Below are positions 20,228-27,963 of a stretch of DNA of 64,000 bases, piece after piece. A program made the translations under genes and the position numbers. Source of the DNA: Paracoccaceae bacterium (GTDB lineage: Bacteria; Pseudomonadota; Alphaproteobacteria; Rhodobacterales; Rhodobacteraceae); the NCBI GenBank assembly GCA_024236495.1, contig JACKKJ010000002.1, positions 525,001 to 589,000 of the forward strand, written 5' to 3'. Below the pieces are notes generated by a model. That model saw only the letters and a list, made by a program, of their open reading frames with translations, was not told where the DNA came from and ran no database searches. Each line of letters starts with the position of its first letter. The first letter of the stretch is position 1.

Positions 20228-20521
20228 TCAGCGGCCGTAGAAGAAGCCCGCGTTGTTCTGCAGCACGATGCGGATTGCGATCAGCGCGATGAAGGCGACC
20301 AGCGGCGCGAGATCCAGCCCCGGCGTCCGCGGCAGGAACCGGCGGATCGGTGCATAGATCGGTTCGAGCATCCGGTTCAATCCGTACCAGATCTGTGCCA
20401 CCATCGGCTGACGGGTATTCAGCACCTGGAAGCTGATCAGCCAGGACATGATGATATGGGCGATCATGACGAACCAGACCACGTCAAGGATCAGCATCAG
20501 GATCTGGTAAAGGGACTGCAT
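20228..20521 (-). CDS. YggT family membrane protein
   Basis: This 97-aa protein has two hydrophobic segments (residues about 7-30 and 72-90) and the YggT hallmark between them, LNRMLEPIYAPIRRFLP. The family is widespread next to division or osmotic-response genes but its function is unresolved. It lies 62 bp upstream of recQ on the same strand and may share its transcript. Confidence 0.9.
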   Translation of the reverse strand: MQSLYQILMLILDVVWFVMIAHIIMSWLISFQVLNTRQPMVAQIWYGLNRMLEPIYAPIRRFLPRTPGLDLAPLVAFIALIAIRIVLQNNAGFFYGR

Positions 20522-20653
20522 CGGGCCTCCGGCAAATCAGGGTCCGACAAGAGGTAAGCGGTCGCCACCCGCCGCGCAACCTTCTAACGCAACGTCGCGG
20601 TTGACGCCGGCGTCCGCCCCGTTCCCCATGCGGCAGCCAATCACGGGGGGCTC

Positions 20654-21184
20654 ATGTATCCATTCGTCCGAATGCTGAAGGAAGGCATCCTGTCCCGGCG
20701 TGCCGCGCCGCTCGGGATCACGCAAACCCATGTGTCGCATCATGTCTGCTGGCCCTGGGATCTTGATGTCTGGGCCGAACTGAACAACGGGCGCACGCTG
20801 ACCCTGTACGATCTGGGGCGCATCCCGATGGGCGTCAGGACGGGACTGATCGGCATTCTTCCCAAGAACCGGTGGGGTATCACGGTTGCCGGCAACTCGC
20901 TTCGCTATCGCCGCCGCGTGCGCGCCTTCGACCGGATCGAGATGCGCAGCCGTGTGCTGGGCTGGGACCAGCGGTTTTTCTACATGGAACAAAGCATGTG
21001 GCGAAAGGGCGACTGCACAAGCCACATGCTTCTGCGTTCCGCCGTCACATCGGCGGACGGGATCGTGCCGCCCGCAAGGGTGCTGACCGCGATGGGCCAA
21101 GCGATCGAAAGCCCGGAACTTCCCGCCTGGGTCAAGGCCTGGATCGACGCCGACGCCCTGCGCCCCTGGCCGCCGGAGCGTTGA
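20654..21184 (+). CDS. acyl-CoA thioesterase (hotdog fold)
   Basis: This 176-aa protein is of the 4HBT-like family. The active-site-type segment is VWAELNNGRTLTLYDLGR, followed by the RYRRRVRAFDRIEMRSRVLGWDQ strands. Members hydrolyse acyl-CoA thioesters; the substrate here is unknown. It is the first of a co-oriented series (transporter, mepA, phytase-like) with a 64-bp gap. Confidence 0.82.
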   Translation: MYPFVRMLKEGILSRRAAPLGITQTHVSHHVCWPWDLDVWAELNNGRTLTLYDLGRIPMGVRTGLIGILPKNRWGITVAGNSLRYRRRVRAFDRIEMRSRVLGWDQRFFYMEQSMWRKGDCTSHMLLRSAVTSADGIVPPARVLTAMGQAIESPELPAWVKAWIDADALRPWPPER

Positions 21185-21248
21185 GCCGCCTTGCACCCCC
21201 GTGGCTTTTCGGGCTTGATCGCGAAAAAGCACAAGGGGCGCGACAGGC

Positions 21249-22604
21249 ATGGCCGTTTCGGCACGCAAACGCATCTGGGGCTGGTTCTTCTTCGACTGGG
21301 CAAGCCAGCCCTACAGCACATTGCTTCTGACCTTCGTCTTCGCCCCCTATTTCGCCGAGGTCGCCCGGGCGCATTTCACCGCCGCCGGAGCCACGCCAGA
21401 GGCCGCCGCGGCGCAGGCACAGGCCTACTGGTCGGGCGGGCTGACAATCGCAGGACTTTGCATTGCGCTGCTGGCGCCCGTCCTTGGCGCGGTCGCCGAT
21501 GGCAGTGGCAACCGCATGGGCTGGATCCGCGGTTTTTCCGCGATCTATGTGCTGGGTGCGCTTGCGCTTTGGTGGACGCGGCCCGATGGCGGGATCTTCT
21601 GGCCCGTCGTCTTCTTCGGGCTTGGTCTCATCGCGATGGAGTTCGCGACGATCTTCACCAACGCCCTGATGCCGCATCTCGCGGTCCGCGAGGAACTTGG
21701 ACGCGTCTCCGGCTCGGGCTTTGCCTTCGGCTACGCGGGCGGCGTGCTGTCGCTTTTCCTGATGCTGCTTTTGTTCGCGGAGAATGCGGCAACCGGCCAG
21801 ACTCTGGGCGGCATCGCCCCGATCCTCGGGCTGGATCCGGGCGCCCGGGAAGGGACGCGCGCCGTCGGCCCCTTCACGGCGATCTGGTATGTCGTCTTCA
21901 TGATCCCCTTCTTCCTGTGGGTGCGCGAACCCGCCGCCCCGCGCCGCCGCCCGGCGTCGGAGGCACTGCGCAGACTGTGGCAAAGCCTGCGCGACCTGCC
22001 CCGGCGCCGCAGCCTTTCTGCCTATCTGGCATCGTCGATGTTCTACCGAGACGCGCTGAATGCGATCTACGGCCTTGGCGGCGCCTTCGCATCGAACGTG
22101 CTTGGCTGGGGCGTGATCCAAAGCGGCACCTTCGGGATCATCGCGGCGGTGACCGCCGCCGCCGCCTGCTGGGCAGGCGGGCGGATCGACACCCGCCTTG
22201 GGCCGAAACCGGTCATCGCGGGCTGCGTGCTGATCCTGATCGCGGTTTGCGTGACGCTGATCGGCCTGTCGCGCGGGTCGGTCTTCGGCATCGCCCTTGC
22301 CGAAGGCTCTGGCCTGCCCGATCAGATCTTCTATGTCTGCGGTGCGCTGATCGGCGCGGCGGGCGGTGTCTTGCAGGCGGCCAGCCGGACGCTCATGGTC
22401 TACCATGCAGACCCTGACCGTGCGGCCGAGGCCTTTGGACTATATGGGCTGTCGGGGAAGGCGACAACTTTCCTTGCGCCCGCCATGATTACCGCGGCAA
22501 CCGCCGCCACCGGCAGTGCCCAGCTTGGGATCATACCGCTTGTGCCCCTGCTGGCGCTTGGCCTTCTGCTCTTGATCTGGGTCGATCCAAGAGGTGACCA
22601 ATGA
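21249..22604 (+). CDS. MFS transporter, UMF1 (Atg22-like) family
   Basis: This 451-aa polytopic membrane protein starts MAVSARKRIWGWFFFDWASQPYST in fragments typical of the UMF1 family (WFFFDWASQPY and FYRDALNAIYGLGG). About 12 hydrophobic segments can be counted across the length. The transported substrate is unknown. Its TGA overlaps the mepA ATG (ATGA at 22601-22604), so mepA translation is probably coupled to it. Confidence 0.88.
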   Translation: MAVSARKRIWGWFFFDWASQPYSTLLLTFVFAPYFAEVARAHFTAAGATPEAAAAQAQAYWSGGLTIAGLCIALLAPVLGAVADGSGNRMGWIRGFSAIYVLGALALWWTRPDGGIFWPVVFFGLGLIAMEFATIFTNALMPHLAVREELGRVSGSGFAFGYAGGVLSLFLMLLLFAENAATGQTLGGIAPILGLDPGAREGTRAVGPFTAIWYVVFMIPFFLWVREPAAPRRRPASEALRRLWQSLRDLPRRRSLSAYLASSMFYRDALNAIYGLGGAFASNVLGWGVIQSGTFGIIAAVTAAAACWAGGRIDTRLGPKPVIAGCVLILIAVCVTLIGLSRGSVFGIALAEGSGLPDQIFYVCGALIGAAGGVLQAASRTLMVYHADPDRAAEAFGLYGLSGKATTFLAPAMITAATAATGSAQLGIIPLVPLLALGLLLLIWVDPRGDQ

Positions 22605-23497
22605 CATATCCCGCCTTTCTTCTCTTACCGATTCTCCTCGCCCTCGCCGCGCCTGCCGGGGCCGAGGAGCTTGCAAATCAGCTTTTCGGTGCCAAGCGCG
22701 CGGCATCGTCCCAACAGCCGGAACCGATCGGGTCTTACGCCAAGGGCTGCGGCGCGGGCATGATCCAGTTGCCGGAAACCGGTCCGACATGGCAGGCGAT
22801 GCGCCTTTCGCGCAACCGAAACTGGGGTCAGCCGGAGCTCGTGGAATACCTCGTGGACCTGTCGCGCAAGGCGCAGTCCGTGGGCTGGGCCGGTCTTTAC
22901 GTCGGCGACATGTCACAACCCCGCGGCGGTCCGATGACATCCGGCCATGCCAGCCACCAGATCGGGCTTGACGCCGATGTCTGGATGCTGCCGCCAGAGC
23001 GGCTGGATCTGAGCGTTTCGGACCGCGAAAAGATCAGCTCGATCTCGGTTCGGACCGACGATCAGACCCGCATCAACGGAAACTGGACAGCGGCGCATGG
23101 CGCGCTCTTGAAACTGGCCGCATCGGACCCCCGGGTCGACCGGATCTTCGTTGCCGCCGCCGTCAAGATCGAGCTTTGCCGGACGGCAGCGCGGTCTGAC
23201 AAAAGCTGGCTACAGAAGATCCGGCCTCTTTACGGACACAACACCCATTTCCATGTCCGCCTGAAATGCCCCAAGGGGGCACGGCACTGCGAAACCCAGA
23301 AGCCGACGGTGGCAGAGTTGTCGAATGGCGGCGATGGCTGCGACGACAGCCTGACCTGGTGGGTCACGACCTATCTTGAGGAGTTGAAGAATCCCCCCAA
23401 GAAGGACAAACCGAAGGGCAAGCGCAAGAAGACACCGCGCGAATTCACGATGGCCGACCTGCCCAAGCAATGTTCACTCGTCCTCTCCTCGGATTGA
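22601..23497 (+). CDS. mepA: MepA, penicillin-insensitive murein endopeptidase
   Basis: This periplasmic zinc endopeptidase cleaves D-Ala-mDAP cross-links in peptidoglycan. The 298-aa protein has an N-terminal signal (LLLPILLALAAPAGA|EE). LAS-metallopeptidase motifs are SGHASHQIGLDADVW (zinc His and Asp) and HNTHFHVRLKCP. A lysine-rich tail (KKDKPKGKRKKTPR) follows the catalytic domain. It overlaps the upstream transporter by 4 bp and the downstream gene by 28 bp. Confidence 0.93.
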   Translation: MTYPAFLLLPILLALAAPAGAEELANQLFGAKRAASSQQPEPIGSYAKGCGAGMIQLPETGPTWQAMRLSRNRNWGQPELVEYLVDLSRKAQSVGWAGLYVGDMSQPRGGPMTSGHASHQIGLDADVWMLPPERLDLSVSDREKISSISVRTDDQTRINGNWTAAHGALLKLAASDPRVDRIFVAAAVKIELCRTAARSDKSWLQKIRPLYGHNTHFHVRLKCPKGARHCETQKPTVAELSNGGDGCDDSLTWWVTTYLEELKNPPKKDKPKGKRKKTPREFTMADLPKQCSLVLSSD

Positions 23498-24351
23498 TCG
23501 CCGGGCTTCTGTCCGGCCTCGTGCCCGCCCATGCCGTGCCGGTCGCCGAATGGGTCGGAACCTTCGTCTGGCGTGACGACGGGCCCGATTTCGGTGGCCT
23601 GTCCTCGCTTGAACTGTCGTCCGATGGATCGCGGTTCCTCACGCTTTCCGACCGGTCTGAGGCCTTCGAGGGTACCTTCACGCGCGACGGGGAAGGCGCG
23701 GTGAACGGGGCGGACATCACTTTCACCACGCCATTGAACGATGCGGGGGGCATCCCGCTTTCCGAAAAGACCGTGGATTCCGAAGGGCTGGCCACCCTGC
23801 CGGATGGCACCGTTTCGATCAGTTTCGAGGGGGAACACCGGTTGACATTCCGGTCGGCACCCGACGGGCCGGAACAAGCCGCCCCCCTTCCGCCGGGTTC
23901 CGACGACTGGGAAGGCAACCTGGGGCTCGAGGCGCTGGCCGCGGCACCCGACGGGACGCTTTGGGCGCTGACCGAAGGGACGATCGACGGCGACCATGCG
24001 GTGCTTCGCTATCGCGGCGGCGCATGGCTTGCCCCGCTTGGCCTGCACCGCGAGGGGACATGGCGCCCGGTCGGCGCCGATTTCGGACCCGACGGACGGC
24101 TGTACCTGCTTGAACGGGACTTCTGGCCGCTGGTCGGCTTCATGTCTCGCGTCCTGCGCTTTGACGCCGGCGAAGACGGCCTTTCCAACCCGCAGATCCT
24201 GTTCCAAAGCCGCGCGGGGATGTTCGACAACCTCGAAGGGCTTGCGGTCTGGCAAGATCGGGATGGCGCGATCCGCCTGACTCTGATTTCCGACGACAAC
24301 TTCCTGCCCGTCCAGAAGACAGAGATCGTGGACCTGCGCGTGACCGAATGA
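23470..24351 (+). CDS. exported esterase-like protein of the phytase-like family
   Basis: This 293-aa protein has a signal peptide (PLLGLIAGLLSGLVPAHA|VP) and a beta-propeller-like phytase-like fold (PF13449 type): FGGLSSLELSSDGSRFLTLSD, DSEGLATLPDGT and FDNLEGLAVW are repeated blade motifs. The enzymatic substrate is unproven for this family. The ATG lies inside the 3' end of mepA (28-bp overlap), indicating co-transcription. Confidence 0.8.
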   Translation: MFTRPLLGLIAGLLSGLVPAHAVPVAEWVGTFVWRDDGPDFGGLSSLELSSDGSRFLTLSDRSEAFEGTFTRDGEGAVNGADITFTTPLNDAGGIPLSEKTVDSEGLATLPDGTVSISFEGEHRLTFRSAPDGPEQAAPLPPGSDDWEGNLGLEALAAAPDGTLWALTEGTIDGDHAVLRYRGGAWLAPLGLHREGTWRPVGADFGPDGRLYLLERDFWPLVGFMSRVLRFDAGEDGLSNPQILFQSRAGMFDNLEGLAVWQDRDGAIRLTLISDDNFLPVQKTEIVDLRVTE

Positions 24352-24441
24352 CTTGACCGGCGCGACCGCAAGCTCTAAAGCGCGCGCGTCCCGGGCGGTC
24401 CGGGGCCAAGTCTCCGCGACCTTGTAAAAAACGGATATGTC

Positions 24442-25065
24442 ATGACCCGCAATCTGATCCCTGGCATCCTTGCCATGGCCGCCGTCGTGGTGGCCTCCAA
24501 TATCCTGGTGCAGTTCCTCTTCGGCCAGTGGCTGACGCTTGGCGCCTTCACCTATCCTTTCGCCTTCCTCGTGACCGATCTGACCAACCGGCTTCAGGGC
24601 GCCGCGGCTGCCCGCAAGGTCGTCGTCGCCGGCTTCGCGGTCGGTGTCGCCTGTTCGCTGATCGGCAGCCAGATCGTCGGGGAATTCGGCCCGCTGGTCA
24701 CGTTGCGCATCGCCATCGCCTCCGGCCTTGCCTTTCTGTCGGCGCAGTTGCTGGACATCAGCGTTTTCAACAGATTGCGCCAGGCAAGCTGGTGGCGGGC
24801 GCCATTGGTTTCGACGCTGGCGGGGTCTTCGCTGGATACAGCGCTGTTCTTCTCGATCGCGTTCTCGGGCACGCTTTCCTTTCTTGAACCCGGCAATGAC
24901 GTTGGCTGGGCGACCGAGGCGCTACCCGTTCTTGGGGTCGGGCCCGCCGCGCCTCTGTGGGTGTCGCTCGCCCTTGCCGACTGGCTGGTCAAGCTGTCGC
25001 TGGCCGCTGTTGCGCTGGTGCCATTCCGACTGATTGTTGGAAAAATGGCGGCACGGATTGCGTGA
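24442..25065 (+). CDS. yhhQ: YhhQ-type queuosine precursor transporter (VUT family)
   Basis: This 207-aa integral membrane protein with about six hydrophobic segments begins MTRNLIPGILAMAAVVVASN. The family pattern GAFTYPFAFLVTDLTNRLQG and the buried SSLDTALFFSIAF are characteristic of the vitamin-uptake-like transporter YhhQ, which imports queuosine precursors such as preQ0/preQ1 in E. coli. queG elsewhere in the window supports an active queuosine route. A -35-like TTGACA begins 7 nt after the stop. Confidence 0.88.
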   Translation: MTRNLIPGILAMAAVVVASNILVQFLFGQWLTLGAFTYPFAFLVTDLTNRLQGAAAARKVVVAGFAVGVACSLIGSQIVGEFGPLVTLRIAIASGLAFLSAQLLDISVFNRLRQASWWRAPLVSTLAGSSLDTALFFSIAFSGTLSFLEPGNDVGWATEALPVLGVGPAAPLWVSLALADWLVKLSLAAVALVPFRLIVGKMAARIA

Positions 25066-25071
25066 AAGGTT

Positions 25072-25077
25072 TTGACA
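25072..25077 (+). promoter_or_regulatory. perfect -35 hexamer (TTGACA) upstream of the leader RNA
   Basis: TTGACA lies directly behind the yhhQ stop and 59 nt before the leader ORF start. A clear -10 element at the usual 16-18 nt spacing is not evident (AGCCTG at 17 nt); TGTGGATAAC is further away than usual. The call rests on the hexamer and its position only. Confidence 0.35.
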
Positions 25078-25135
25078 AACACAAAATCTGTGGCAGCCTG
25101 TGGATAACGGCAACCCAGCGAAAGGAGGTGATCCA

Positions 25136-25192
25136 GTGTCTAGAGTGATATTGGAGAGAGGTGTCAGGACAGGAATGGAGGCCGTGGCCTGA
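25136..25192 (+). CDS. 18-codon leader peptide behind a perfect Shine-Dalgarno
   Basis: The ORF runs GTG to TGA and encodes MSRVILERGVRTGMEAVA. GGAGG ends 7 nt before the GTG, inside a 14-nt perfect complement of the 16S 3' tail. Codon use is unlike the neighbouring genes: all three arginines are AGA/AGG, and ATA, TTG, TCT, ACA and GGA occur. That suggests slow translation or RNA-level constraint rather than a normal coding gene. An intrinsic terminator follows 82 nt after the stop. Confidence 0.5.
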   Translation: MSRVILERGVRTGMEAVA

Positions 25193-25273
25193 GGGCAATC
25201 CCGAAGGTTCAATCCCATGACTGGGCCATGCCTTTATCGGCACCCTAACTGGTCCATCTCCTTAGATCTCGGA

Positions 25274-25303
25274 GGGCCGTTCCAAGTCGGGACGGCCCTT
25301 TCC
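25274..25303 (+). terminator. intrinsic terminator between the leader ORF and arfB
   Basis: A 10-bp stem (25274-25283 with 25289-25298, one G-U pair) and loop AAGTC are followed by TTTCCGTT. It lies 131 nt upstream of the arfB ATG, so it either ends a small RNA or attenuates read-through into arfB. Confidence 0.8.
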
Positions 25304-25434
25304 GTTGCCACGGTAAGGGTCAGTTCCGGGGTCTGCTCCGCGTCAGCGATCTGTCGGCAAAACGTATGGCAGGCGTCGGGTGTACCAAGACACCGCCCTT
25401 GACCGGGGAAGGCCGCAGGCGCAAGGAAGACCGC

Positions 25435-25854
25435 ATGCTCTGGATCAATGACGCCATCTCGATCGCCGACTGGGAACTGACCGAAAGCTTCATTCGGGCG
25501 TCCGGGCCTGGCGGCCAGAACGTGAACAAGGTTTCCAGTGCGGTCGAACTGCGGTTCGAGGCGGAACGGAGCCCCAATCTGCCAGCGCCCGTCAAGACCC
25601 GATTGAAGCGCCTGGCCGGGCGTCGCTGGACACTGGACGGGGCCATTGTGATCCGGGCGGAGGAAAGCCGGAGCCAGGCACAGAATCGCGATCTGGCACG
25701 GGAACGGCTGGTCGATTTGATCCGCAAGGCGCTTGTCGCTCCGAAAAGGCGCATCCCCACGAAACCGACGCTGGGCAGCCAGCGACGCAGGCTTCAGGCC
25801 AAAGCAGAACGCAGCGCCGTCAAGGCGCTGCGTGGCAAGTTTGAAGACGATTGA
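25435..25854 (+). CDS. arfB: ArfB (YaeJ), alternative ribosome-rescue peptidyl-tRNA hydrolase
   Basis: ArfB frees ribosomes stalled on mRNAs lacking a stop codon by hydrolysing the peptidyl-tRNA. The 139-aa protein has the catalytic GGQ loop (RASGPGGQNVNKVSS), an RF1/RF2-like domain 3 fold, and a long basic C-terminal tail rich in Lys/Arg that in ArfB enters the empty mRNA channel. The start is at ATG 25435 behind AAGGAAG; frames further upstream run into the terminator region. It ends 7 bp from the convergent outer-membrane protein gene. Confidence 0.93.
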   Translation: MLWINDAISIADWELTESFIRASGPGGQNVNKVSSAVELRFEAERSPNLPAPVKTRLKRLAGRRWTLDGAIVIRAEESRSQAQNRDLARERLVDLIRKALVAPKRRIPTKPTLGSQRRRLQAKAERSAVKALRGKFEDD

Positions 25855-25861
25855 AACCCGG

Positions 25862-27226
25862 TCAGGGGCGGAAGCTGAAGTTCCGCGACAGCGTCACGAA
25901 GACCGCCGTCGAGTCGGCATCCCCGTCCGTGGTGTCCGACCGCGTGCGGTAGGTGATTCCGCTGGTCAGATCCCAATCCGCCGTCAGGTCACGCGAATAG
26001 GCCGCGCTGATCCGGGCATATTCGGTCGTGTCCTCCGGGCCGCCCGTTGCCCGGTCGACCAGGCTCCATTCCAGGCCAAGATCCAGACGCGAGACCGAAT
26101 TGATCTCGTGCCGGTAGCCGACAGCGGCGCGGGTGTCGGTCGCGTTATCGCCGTCGTCAGTATAGGCGGACCGTTCCAGGCTGGCCGTGAATTCACCGGT
26201 GCTGGTGCGCTGCACATAGGCAAGGCGGCCGATCGCTTCGACATCACCATCCGGGGCGCGGCTTGCGCCAACCATGGCGGAAAACGTGCCACGAGGCAGT
26301 TCCATGTCGCGCCCGAAGGTCAGTTCGGTACGGCGCCCTTCGTCGTCGATCGATGTGGCAAGCCGAACATTGGCAGTGCCATTGGTCATCGCCCGGGTTA
26401 CCCCCACATATCCGACAGCGCCGGAAGTGATGGTGGTGCCGCTTGTCAGGACTTCCTCGATCCGGTCGTATCCGAGACCGACATCAAGGCTTATGACCTG
26501 ATCGAGTTCGTGTTCGAACCTTACAAGGTACTCCGTCGTGGTCCGGTCAGTCTGAAGAAGGTCTTGTTCCTCATACCAGGTCTGGGCGGCTGAAACGGTC
26601 ACGGTGCTGACCGGGGAAACCCGCATCCGAGCGGCAACGCCGGCCCGGTCGGTCTGGTTGTCATTCAGATCGGGGTCGGTCGTACCGCTGTATTCGACCT
26701 TGTTGTGGCTCAGGTCCAGGATGAACCCGAACGGATCCTGAAGGCCTGTCTCGTAGCGCAGCGCGGCATCGGTGGTCGCGACCTTTCCGCCGTCGCTCGA
26801 ATCCGTCGTATCGAGGAACGGATCAAGGAAATCGCGGTCGACATCGCTGTAGCTTGCAGAGAATTCGAGCCGGCTGTTGAGGCTTTCGCGGGTGTAGCCA
26901 AGCCGGAAACGAGGATCCTCCAGACCGAAGTCCGTAGCGCCCGCGGTGTCGATGTAGCGCAGAACGCCGCCTGCGACGAATTCGAACCTCTGGTTTGGCG
27001 CGACACTTGAGAACGCGAAGGTCAGGCCTGTATCCCAGATCGAGGCGCTGTCACCGCCTGGGTCGAGCGACAGGTTGCTGTCATAGGTCAGCCCGGTCGA
27101 GATACCGATGTCGATCTGCAGCCCGCCCGGATTGCCGTCGCCGCCGCCCGTCTGGGCAGCGGCGATGGTCGGTGCGAGGGCGATGAATGTCGCAGAAACT
27201 GCGATTCGCTTACCCAATATCCCCAC
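25862..27226 (-). CDS. outer-membrane beta-barrel protein of the EPS locus
   Basis: This 454-aa exported protein has a signal peptide (SATFIALAPTIAAAQ) and a long run of alternating amphipathic strands (for example RFEFVAGGVLRYID, SRLEFSASYSDVDRDF, YLVRFEHELDQVISLDVGLGY) ending in the aromatic-rich strand TLSRNFSFRP. This matches outer-membrane barrels encoded with exosortase-type EPS genes (BBP2/TIGR03016-like). A role as outer-membrane partner of polymer export is inferred. It is the last gene of the leftward EPS operon, 12 bp after the exporter. Confidence 0.8.
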   Translation of the reverse strand: MGILGKRIAVSATFIALAPTIAAAQTGGGDGNPGGLQIDIGISTGLTYDSNLSLDPGGDSASIWDTGLTFAFSSVAPNQRFEFVAGGVLRYIDTAGATDFGLEDPRFRLGYTRESLNSRLEFSASYSDVDRDFLDPFLDTTDSSDGGKVATTDAALRYETGLQDPFGFILDLSHNKVEYSGTTDPDLNDNQTDRAGVAARMRVSPVSTVTVSAAQTWYEEQDLLQTDRTTTEYLVRFEHELDQVISLDVGLGYDRIEEVLTSGTTITSGAVGYVGVTRAMTNGTANVRLATSIDDEGRRTELTFGRDMELPRGTFSAMVGASRAPDGDVEAIGRLAYVQRTSTGEFTASLERSAYTDDGDNATDTRAAVGYRHEINSVSRLDLGLEWSLVDRATGGPEDTTEYARISAAYSRDLTADWDLTSGITYRTRSDTTDGDADSTAVFVTLSRNFSFRP

Positions 27227-27238
27227 TCTATCCTCGTC

Positions 27239-27832
27239 CTATTCAAACAGTCGGCGTTCCGGCACGACGATCACATCCCCGCTGCTCAGGATGATGTTCT
27301 TCGCAGAACCGCCATTCTGAACCGCCTTGTAGTCGAACCCGTATACCTTGACTTCACCGGTTTTGCGATCCGTCCGCTGAACTTGAATCCGTTTTGTTGC
27401 AGCAAAGCGCGTCAGACCGCCGCTTTCGGCCAGAAACTGAAGCAGGCTCGTGCCCTTGGCAACCCGGATCTTGCCCGGATTCGCGACTTCGCCCATCACA
27501 TAGACGGGGATCGTCGCACCACCGGTGGCGCGGGCGGGGGCGACCTGGCCAACCGCGAGGTAGACGGTCGGCGCCGCCGCGAAGTTGGGCGAAAGCGCGC
27601 CCTGGATCGCCGAACGCACGGAATCTACAGACTGGCCCGCCGCCCGGACAGTGCCGACCGTCGGGACCGACACGCTGCCATCCGGAAGAACGAGGAGGCT
27701 GCGATTCATGCTTGGATCCTCGACCACCTCCATCTGGAGAACGTCGCCGGAACGGATCGTGTAGGAGTTTTGAGCCCAGGCAACCGGGGCGGTCAGTGCG
27801 GCCATGACGAGGCCAAGGAGGAGCTTATACAT
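27239..27832 (-). CDS. Wza-type polysaccharide biosynthesis/export protein
   Basis: This protein of about 197 aa has a signal peptide (LLLGLVMAALTAPVAWA|Q). The Poly_export domain starts YTIRSGDVLQMEVVEDPSMN, and a SLBB-like region follows (IPVYVMGEVANPGKIRVAKG). It lacks the lipobox cysteine and C-terminal helix of E. coli Wza, as do many short exporters of this class. ATG 27844 is an alternative start four codons upstream; 27832 has GGTGAC before it. It lies between the TPR lipoprotein gene and the barrel gene. Confidence 0.88.
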   Translation of the reverse strand: MYKLLLGLVMAALTAPVAWAQNSYTIRSGDVLQMEVVEDPSMNRSLLVLPDGSVSVPTVGTVRAAGQSVDSVRSAIQGALSPNFAAAPTVYLAVGQVAPARATGGATIPVYVMGEVANPGKIRVAKGTSLLQFLAESGGLTRFAATKRIQVQRTDRKTGEVKVYGFDYKAVQNGGSAKNIILSSGDVIVVPERRLFE

Positions 27833-27963
27833 GAGGTCACCCATTCAGACAGGAACTATGGCAAGATTACGGCAAAACGACCGGGCCACCAAAGGCAATC
27901 TTTGTGCACGGTCGGGGCGGGGCGACAGGGAAATCATGGTAATCGTTTGTTTTTCCATGACTT

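Larger units (their letters stand above)
25105..25303 (+). ncRNA. candidate structured leader/sRNA with 16S-complementary element, upstream of arfB
   Basis: The stretch between yhhQ and arfB holds AAAGGAGGTGATCC (25121-25134), the exact complement of the usual 14-nt 16S rRNA 3' end, followed by a GTG ORF and an intrinsic terminator. AAGGAGGTG (25122-25130) can pair over 9 bp (one G-U) with CATCTCCTT (25255-25263). Past a 2x2 internal loop, CCAG (25133-25136) pairs with CTGG (25249-25252). That long-range helix would bury both the ribosome-binding site and the first base of the start codon. Further SD-like purine runs lie at 25151-25163 and 25171-25181. The 5' end is a guess; boundaries and function are inference. 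Confidence 0.5.

Noticed and set aside
25121..25134. Fragment of a 16S rRNA gene on the minus strand
   Set aside because: The match to the 16S 3' end stops after 14 nt; the following sequence is unlike 16S. It is better read as an extended Shine-Dalgarno.
25206..25216. T-loop-like GGTTCAATCCC suggesting a tRNA or tmRNA
   Set aside because: No acceptor, D or anticodon stem can be folded around it.
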